A DNA stretch of 11,342 nt from an uncultured Verrucomicrobiota bacterium (GTDB lineage: Bacteria; Verrucomicrobiota; Kiritimatiellia; RFP12; UBA1067): assembly GCA_946543025.1 (NCBI GenBank), contig CAMNLN010000088.1, forward strand, positions 1 to 11,342, in the 5' to 3' direction. The notes beneath the pieces are model-generated. The model saw only the letters and a program-made list of their open reading frames with translations. It was not told the DNA's origin and did no database searches. The translations under genes were made by a program, and so were the position numbers. Shown here in pieces: positions 8,169-11,342 of this stretch (positions are counted from its first letter, which is position 1; every line of letters begins with the position of its first letter).

Positions 8169-8201
8169 ATCTTATGATTTTTCGCGAATAATTCATAAGA
8201 T
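8169..8201. repeat. 33-bp palindrome in the glp/recO divergent region, candidate operator
   Basis: ATCTTATGA (8169-8177) and TCATAAGAT (8193-8201) are perfect 9-bp inverted arms. Their centre holds a second palindrome, TTCGCGAA (8181-8188), offset by one base. The site is AT-rich in a very GC-rich genome, is non-coding, and sits just upstream of the candidate -35 of the redox operon and about 45 nt upstream of the recO -10 box. It is best explained as a binding site for a dimeric or tetrameric regulator of the redox operon. It has no U-run and does not follow a gene end, so a terminator role is unlikely. Confidence 0.6.
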
Positions 8202-8243
8202 CGAATCGGCTCTTCACTCTCACCCCTCCACTTTCGACTCTTT

Positions 8244-8252
8244 TGCTATAAT
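8244..8252 (+). promoter_or_regulatory. Extended -10 promoter of recO, predicted leaderless
   Basis: TGC followed by the perfect -10 box TATAAT (8247-8252) forms an extended -10 element. The recO ATG begins at 8260, only 7 nt downstream, so the transcript should start at or one base from the start codon. No Shine-Dalgarno sequence precedes the ATG. No convincing -35 box lies 16-18 nt upstream (that stretch is C-rich), which fits an extended -10 promoter. Confidence 0.6.
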
Positions 8253-8259
8253 CTCGCCC

Positions 8260-9018
8260 ATGGCCGGAGAGATCATCAAGACCGAAGGGATCGTGCTGGC
8301 GATCCGGCCGTGGTCGCGGACAAGCCACGTCGTCACATGGCTCACGCCCGACCACGGCTGCGTGACGACGCTCGTCAAGGGTGCCGTCCGGCCGAAGTCC
8401 GCCTTCCTCGGCCAGTACGACCTCTTCTACACCTGCGACCTCCTCTACTACGCCCGCGCCACGGCCGATCTCCACGCTCTCCGCGAAACCATGCCGCGCG
8501 CCCTGCGCGAAAACCTGCGCGGTCGCTGGCGCGAGACGGCCCTCGCCGGCTACGCAGCCGGCCTCGTGAAAGACCTCGCTCCTGCGAACGGCGAAGCCGC
8601 CGCCTGGTTCACGTTCCTTGATTCCCTCCTCACCCGACTCGAAAGCAGAGGAGGAACGCAACTTGTTGCGACTACGCCGGGAGGAACGCGCTCCTGCGCG
8701 TCCGCTCTCCAGGAGCTTGTTCGGCTTGAGATGGAAATCCTGAAGCTCGCCGGCTGGTCTCCCGACTTCTCGGGCATGGACCCGCGCGCCGACTGGACGC
8801 CCTTCGCCATCGACCGCGGCCGCTGCGGCGACGGTACGCGCACCGTTCGCCTCTCCCCGCGCACCGTGGCCGTCCTCACTCGCCCCGACGCGCCCAACCA
8901 CGCCCCTGAAACGGTGGAGGACGCCGTGCGATTTCTCGGCGTCTTCCTTGCGTACCACCTCGACACGCCGCCCGACGTGCGTCGCTCGCTCGTGGCCTTG
9001 CTTGCCACCCCATCTTGA
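8260..9018 (+). CDS. recO: DNA repair protein RecO (252 aa)
   Basis: RecO works in the RecFOR pathway: it binds single-stranded DNA and SSB and helps load RecA at gaps, and it anneals complementary strands. The N-terminal OB-fold is clear, with EIIKTEGIVLAIRPWSRTSH (4-23), VTWLTPDHGCVTTLVKGAVR (25-44) and the PKSAFLGQYDLFYTCDLLYY region up to residue 64. The helical C-terminal domain follows; the four-cysteine zinc cluster found in many RecO proteins is not present, only scattered Cys, which is common in some lineages. Residues 129-148 are an unusual Gly/Thr/Ser-rich insertion between two helices, encoded by two 30-nt hairpin-bearing units. Length is normal for the family. It is divergent from the redox operon and convergent with the accessory cassette; nothing suggests a link in function with either. 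Confidence 0.85.
   Translation: MAGEIIKTEGIVLAIRPWSRTSHVVTWLTPDHGCVTTLVKGAVRPKSAFLGQYDLFYTCDLLYYARATADLHALRETMPRALRENLRGRWRETALAGYAAGLVKDLAPANGEAAAWFTFLDSLLTRLESRGGTQLVATTPGGTRSCASALQELVRLEMEILKLAGWSPDFSGMDPRADWTPFAIDRGRCGDGTRTVRLSPRTVAVLTRPDAPNHAPETVEDAVRFLGVFLAYHLDTPPDVRRSLVALLATPS
8650..8700 (+). repeat. Two tandem GGAGGAA-hairpin units inside recO
   Basis: GGAGGAA occurs at 8650-8656 and again at 8680-8686, exactly 30 nt apart and so in frame. Each copy is followed at once by a perfect hairpin with 5-bp stem and 4-nt loop: CGCAA-CTTG-TTGCG (8657-8670) and CGCGC-TCCT-GCGCG (8687-8700). The two inner stem pairs differ between the units (AA/TT against GC/GC) yet both remain paired. The units encode RGGTQLVATT and PGGTRSCAS-type segments. 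I saw no third copy in this window. This may be a dispersed repeat family that has entered recO in frame. Confidence 0.6.
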
Positions 9019-9075
9019 CGTCATCCCGCACACGCGCTCTCTATCGACATATGATAGACATTGTGCGAAATGACG
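9019..9075. repeat. Long hairpin between convergent recO and DUF4417 gene
   Basis: The arms 9019-9032 (CGTCATCCCGCACA) and 9062-9075 (TGTGCGAAATGACG) pair at 12 of 14 positions; in minus-strand RNA the other two become G-U pairs, so all 14 can pair. A second stem lies inside: TCTATC (9040-9045) with GATAGA (9053-9058). It starts on the base after the recO stop and ends 4 nt before the end of the convergent gene. It could end transcription from both sides, but neither side has a clear U-run, so it may instead be a small mobile palindromic repeat. Confidence 0.55.
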
Positions 9076-9079
9076 GATG

Positions 9080-9415
9080 TCATCTTCTTGACACCTCTCT
9101 ATGGAACGATCTAGGGTGGCACGGTTGAATGACAACCAATGGCCCTCCCATCCCCGGAAATGGATTCCCATAGCAAATCACAGCCTCCGGCCTGATTCGC
9201 TCTAGCATTGCAGAATAGCCTCGCAGGAATGCGGTTCGGTCTAGCCTGCACGCATATGTCGCTATGGCAACAACACAACCATCTTCTATCCCGTCGAAAC
9301 AGAAATCAAGACTGGGATATCTGTCCCAGCTGACCGTGGGAACAACAGCTATACCGTTTTCGGCAATTTGGCGCGAAGCGTCTCCTGCGCGAGTGCGAAT
9401 GGTGTCGGTGCACAT
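9080..9415 (-). CDS. DUF4417 domain protein, C-terminal half only (possibly a decayed gene)
   Basis: The segment AENGIAVVPTVSW then SLDFCFDGIEDGCVVAIATY, and later MLERIRPEAVICYGNPFPGM, matches the conserved C-terminal half of DUF4417, a family of unknown function common in phages, plasmids and integrative elements. Full members are about twice this length; the usual N-terminal half with the HFF- and PDFS-type motifs is absent. The start is unclear. The best ribosome site in the area, AAGGAG at 9435-9440, points to ATGs at 9432 and 9429, but these are in a different frame that ends after about 27 codons. In the DUF4417 frame the choices are ATG 9415 (used here), ATG 9454 or TTG 9496. Either a one-base loss broke the gene after an N-terminal deletion, or a short form is made. 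It overlaps or abuts the 96-residue gene upstream, and is last in the XRE cassette. Confidence 0.6.
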   Translation of the reverse strand: MCTDTIRTRAGDASRQIAENGIAVVPTVSWDRYPSLDFCFDGIEDGCVVAIATYACRLDRTAFLRGYSAMLERIRPEAVICYGNPFPGMGGPLVVIQPCHPRSFHREVSRR

Positions 9416-9438
9416 GTGCTTTGGTCCATCATATCTCC

Positions 9439-9729
9439 TTACAAATCGATCCATTCCATATCTGGCGCGACTTCCCAGAAGGATTTGCCGTCCCAATATT
9501 TATCCTCGATGAAATGCTTCATGCAGTCATCGCGGCCGCTGGAGGCGTACAAAAGCATATCTCTAATCCCCATGCAACTGGCCGGATCTATCTCCATGAC
9601 GCAAAGATGATGCCTGCCGTCGGGATATCGTGATGGACCATCACACATATACACCTTGCCGTGCAATTGCACATAGCACTCGCCGTGAGACACGCAATCT
9701 ATGAAATCTACCGTTTCTGTATTTGTCAT
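9439..9729 (-). CDS. Hypothetical protein, 96 aa, of the XRE cassette
   Basis: I do not recognise a family. The protein is acidic and soluble, with no signal peptide or membrane helix. It is unusual in its five cysteines and in aromatic and His residues, for example the stretch SHGECYVQLHGKVYMCDG and PDGRHHLCVMEIDP. It has an alpha/beta look: strands in the first half, then a helix near MLLYASSGRDDCMKHFIEDK, and a Trp-rich end (WDGKSFWEV, MEWIDL). The start overlaps the stop of the preceding 126-residue gene as ATGA (9726-9729), and AAGGA lies 8 nt upstream of the ATG, so it is translated and coupled to its neighbour. GC is clearly lower than in recO. A small immunity, antitoxin or regulator role is possible but I see nothing specific for it. 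Confidence 0.7.
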   Translation of the reverse strand: MTNTETVDFIDCVSHGECYVQLHGKVYMCDGPSRYPDGRHHLCVMEIDPASCMGIRDMLLYASSGRDDCMKHFIEDKYWDGKSFWEVAPDMEWIDL

Positions 9730-10106
9730 TTCAAGTGTCCTTTCATCGTAAGATACTTACCGTATTTCTCAAGGTCTTCATCCGTAAAGAGCCTTGAGGG
9801 CCTATCATTGAAGTTGTCACGCTTGTATTCATGTATGTGGTAGACGGGATCGCGATGCCCAGTCAATTCTGGCGCGGGATGATAGCCGATTTCAAGAACA
9901 AGGAACTTGTCCCTGTCGTAGAAGCGTAGCATTTGGAGGTTACCATCCTTGTGCAGCTTGGCGTATGCAAGACTTGAATGCGCTTCCTCCGGCAACGCGT
10001 GCTTTCCTCCCATCCCCTCCAGCACCTTGATGCCGTGGAACATTCCCACGGTTTTGTATGTGAACGGGACATTTCTCCCAGCTGCGTATGTGCCGCGACA
10101 GCCCAT
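9726..10106 (-). CDS. Hypothetical protein, 126 aa, with conserved-looking HSS and HxHEY motifs
   Basis: The protein begins MGCRGTYAAGRNVPFTYKTV and has a middle part LPEEAHSSLAYAKLHKDG, a strand-rich stretch RFYDRDKFLVLEIGYHPAPE and a later PVYHIHEYKRDNFNDRPSRL. It is soluble, with no signal peptide, and looks like a compact alpha/beta domain with several His residues that could line a metal or active site. I recall similar sequences in phage and mobile-element proteins of gut bacteria, but cannot verify that here and assign no function. The start is well supported: AAGGAGG lies 7 nt upstream and the ATG overlaps the XRE stop by one base (TGATG), so the XRE protein and this protein are produced together. 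This pairing of a small repressor with a coupled small protein resembles toxin-antitoxin or phage regulatory modules; that is inference. Confidence 0.72.
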   Translation of the reverse strand: MGCRGTYAAGRNVPFTYKTVGMFHGIKVLEGMGGKHALPEEAHSSLAYAKLHKDGNLQMLRFYDRDKFLVLEIGYHPAPELTGHRDPVYHIHEYKRDNFNDRPSRLFTDEDLEKYGKYLTMKGHLK

Positions 10107-10435
10107 CAGAAATCCTCCTTGTCGTTTGCGTCCGGCATCGCGAGGATATAGATCAGGCGGCGCTTGACCGAATCTGTGATAGCATCGGCGTTTCGGGCGA
10201 CAAGGCGAATTGCCTTGTCGAGCTCCGACCTGTCCTCCTCACGTCCAAGAAGATAGTCGGACGTGACGCCGAGTGCCGTCGCCATGTTGGCGACGACCTC
10301 GGCGCGCGGCTGGCGTTCGCCGCGCATGTAGCGCGACATCGCCGCCTCCGTGACGCCGGACATCTCGGCTAACTCCCGCTGCGTCACAACTTTCTGTTTC
10401 ATCCTCTGCATCACTCTCTTGATTTGAAGTCCCAT
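10106..10435 (-). CDS. XRE-family helix-turn-helix transcriptional regulator (109 aa)
   Basis: Residues 18-64 form a classical XRE/Cro-CI helix-turn-helix: TQRELAEMSGVTEAAMSRYM, then the GERQPR turn and VVANMATALGVTSDYLLG. The C-terminal 45 residues (AIRLVARN then VKRRLIYIL) look like a short dimerisation helix pair, as in phage and plasmid repressors. The start was set at 10435, where AAGGAG precedes ATG by 6 nt; the frame is open for a further 20 codons, but that stretch covers the promoter. It heads a cassette with the 126-, 96-residue and DUF4417 genes. It probably represses its own promoter by binding the inverted repeat at 10477-10495. It could also be a controller protein for the nearby restriction-modification gene, but the two are 254 nt apart and the spacing does not show it. 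Confidence 0.85.
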   Translation of the reverse strand: MGLQIKRVMQRMKQKVVTQRELAEMSGVTEAAMSRYMRGERQPRAEVVANMATALGVTSDYLLGREEDRSELDKAIRLVARNADAITDSVKRRLIYILAMPDANDKEDF

Positions 10436-10465
10436 CTTATACTCCTTGTTTTGGTTGGCGCCGAC

Positions 10466-10495
10466 AATGTAGCAAATTGACTTACCATTCGTCAA
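10466..10495 (-). promoter_or_regulatory. Promoter of the XRE cassette
   Basis: TTGACG (10490-10495) and TACATT (10466-10471), 18 nt apart and preceded by TGC (extended -10), face the XRE gene. The leader to the ATG at 10435 is about 25 nt and has the AAGGAG site. The inverted repeat 10477-10495 covers the -35 box and most of the spacer, as expected for an autoregulated promoter. Confidence 0.6.
10477..10495. promoter_or_regulatory. Inverted repeat TTGAC-N9-GTCAA, candidate XRE operator
   Basis: TTGAC (10477-10481) and GTCAA (10491-10495) are perfect 5-bp arms around a 9-bp spacer, a layout typical of a small HTH dimer site. It overlaps the -35 of the XRE promoter, so binding should block RNA polymerase. 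Arms this short can occur by chance, so the position rather than the sequence is the main evidence. Confidence 0.5.
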
Positions 10496-10688
10496 GTCCG
10501 AATAGAAGAATTTTTCGCCTTTCTTTTCTCCCCAACCACTCTCAATTGCAACATTTATGCGTCACGATCGGTGATTAAACGGGATGCCAATGAGTTTTCT
10601 CCTAGTTTGCCGAGAAAATTTCACAGGCCGCCCCCGCACGCGACCGCCACGTGCCAGAGGTGCTAGGTATCGCCGACTAGGACAACAC
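10496..10688. other. Intergenic region upstream of the XRE promoter; no gene seen
   Basis: This 193-nt gap lies between the stop of the Type ISP enzyme and the XRE promoter. I see no open frame with a ribosome site. It contains one inverted repeat, TTTTCTC (10595-10601) and GAGAAAA (10612-10618), with a 10-nt loop. It lacks a clear U-run on either strand, so I would not call it a terminator. The left part is AT-rich and the part nearest the Type ISP gene is GC-rich (10624-10660), so a compositional boundary lies about here. Confidence 0.4.
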
Positions 10689-11342
10689 TCAAAACTCCAT
10701 AACGGGTAGCTTGGCGACGATCTTCTGCGTTTCCATTGAGACGGTGACGACCTTCAGGATGAGATCGACGATATAGCGCTCGTTGCCGCATTCGGCTAGC
10801 CACTTGTTCGGATCGTTGACGATCCCCGAATCCTTGTTGGTCGTGACCTGATACCGCTCCATCACCCACTCGATCGCGCTCTTGCCGTTGACAACGTAGT
10901 CGTAGGCGGCAAGGGGAATGCCCCGTATCGTGACGCGGTCGTTGTAGATGATGCGGGATCGGTCCTCGATTTCCCAACGGTCGAGCTTGCCGTTCTTGTT
11001 CTCGTCTGTCGGGTTGTCCTTCTTCGCAAACTTCATCTTCGCGACGTGGTACGGCGAATCATAACCCGGCACTACATCAACCACGCAACCCTCCCACGGC
11101 TTTACGGATTCGTAGCCGCAATGGAGGTCGCCGAGCTTGCGCCCTGCCTTCACGAACGCCGCGAAATCGGCGCCCGTCTTCGGGAGCGGAATGCGCGCAA
11201 GCGACTTCTTCAGATCGGCCTCGAAACGCTTGCGGTAGTCGGGCGAATGGAGAACGCCGTAGATGAAGTAGAAAATATCCTCCTTCGTCACCTTCTCGCC
11301 AAACTCCGCCCGGCAACGCGCCAACATGAAATCGGTGATGCC
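10689..11342 (-). CDS. Type ISP restriction-modification enzyme, C-terminal part
   Basis: The last 217 residues of a larger protein are in the window; the frame is open to the right edge and reads GITDF before the first Met, so the start is outside. The part VTKEDIFYFIYGVLHSPDYR (near the left of the fragment) and the later GIPLAAYDYVVNGKSAIEWV, then MERYQVTT and KDSGIVNDPN, are a very good match to the C-terminal target-recognition region of Type ISP enzymes such as the LlaBIII group. These large single chains carry nuclease, ATPase/translocase and N6-adenine methyltransferase domains and cut unmodified foreign DNA, thus giving defence against phage. The nuclease, helicase and methylase domains lie upstream. 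An unusual 12-residue loop with the pattern of an EF-hand is inserted at 10971-11006. Composition is high in GC like the chromosomal genes. Confidence 0.85.
   Translation of the reverse strand, partial: GITDFMLARCRAEFGEKVTKEDIFYFIYGVLHSPDYRKRFEADLKKSLARIPLPKTGADFAAFVKAGRKLGDLHCGYESVKPWEGCVVDVVPGYDSPYHVAKMKFAKKDNPTDENKNGKLDRWEIEDRSRIIYNDRVTIRGIPLAAYDYVVNGKSAIEWVMERYQVTTNKDSGIVNDPNKWLAECGNERYIVDLILKVVTVSMETQKIVAKLPVMEF

Noticed and set aside
5347..8169. A very long plus-strand open frame (about 940 codons) opposite the GlpA fusion
   Set aside because: It is Arg/His-rich, has no recognisable domain and mirrors a strong minus-strand gene with clear FAD motifs; GC-rich codon bias removes stops from the opposite strand.
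9427..9432. The ATGATG with the best ribosome site as start of a 27-codon separate peptide
   Set aside because: It stops before the DUF4417 signature and the peptide has no features; it is better explained as the former start of a damaged gene.
9661..9672. Perfect 12-bp palindrome GTGCAATTGCAC
   Set aside because: It lies inside the coding region of the 96-residue gene, has no second copy or promoter context, and can arise by chance.
10595..10618. TTTTCTC/GAGAAAA hairpin as terminator for the Type ISP gene
   Set aside because: Only 7 bp, AT-rich, a 10-nt loop and no U-run on the minus strand.
9019..10688. A CRISPR array, tRNA gene or insertion sequence in the accessory zone
   Set aside because: No regularly spaced repeats, no tRNA-like cloverleaf and no transposase motifs were found.

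Overview
The window looks like chromosomal DNA of a high-GC, Gram-negative, double-membrane bacterium. My best guess is a member of the PVC superphylum, most like the Verrucomicrobiota/Kiritimatiellota. That rests on three things: an ExbB-like protein carrying its own signal peptide, beside large periplasmic TPR proteins and ExbD; the style of the RecO sequence; and two genes that appear to be transcribed without a leader. The assignment is an inference, because no rRNA or marker gene is present.

Layout, mostly on the minus strand. Positions 1-4944, read right to left, form an envelope operon: a 1026-residue secreted TPR protein, a 264-residue secreted TPR-like protein, an ExbB/TolQ/MotA-family proton-channel subunit and the first 30 codons of an ExbD/TolR partner that runs off the left edge. 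The operon has its own promoter at 4951-4979, whose -10 box lies 6 nt from the ATG. Positions 5009-8094 hold a two-gene redox operon: a 914-residue fusion of a GlpA-type FAD glycerol-3-phosphate dehydrogenase (with BFD-like [2Fe-2S] domain) to a second FAD/NAD oxidoreductase, and a short cysteine-rich DUF1667 protein overlapping it by 4 nt. In other bacteria these three parts are usually separate neighbouring genes.

The redox operon is divergent from recO (8260-9018, plus strand). A 33-bp palindrome lies between them, and recO also seems to be leaderless. recO contains an in-frame pair of 30-nt units, each made of GGAGGAA followed by a perfect small hairpin whose stem bases differ between units but stay paired.

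Between recO and the right edge is an accessory zone. Positions 9080-10435 hold a cassette of visibly lower GC: an XRE-type repressor and three short genes joined by overlaps, two of unknown function and the last the C-terminal half of a DUF4417 protein. A long hairpin (9019-9075) separates this cassette from the convergent recO. To its right is the C-terminal part of a Type ISP restriction-modification enzyme (10689-11342), an anti-phage enzyme whose start lies outside the window. The zone therefore looks like a small defence or mobile island beside a DNA-repair gene. The cassette is the best candidate for something undescribed, but no function for it can be read from sequence alone.
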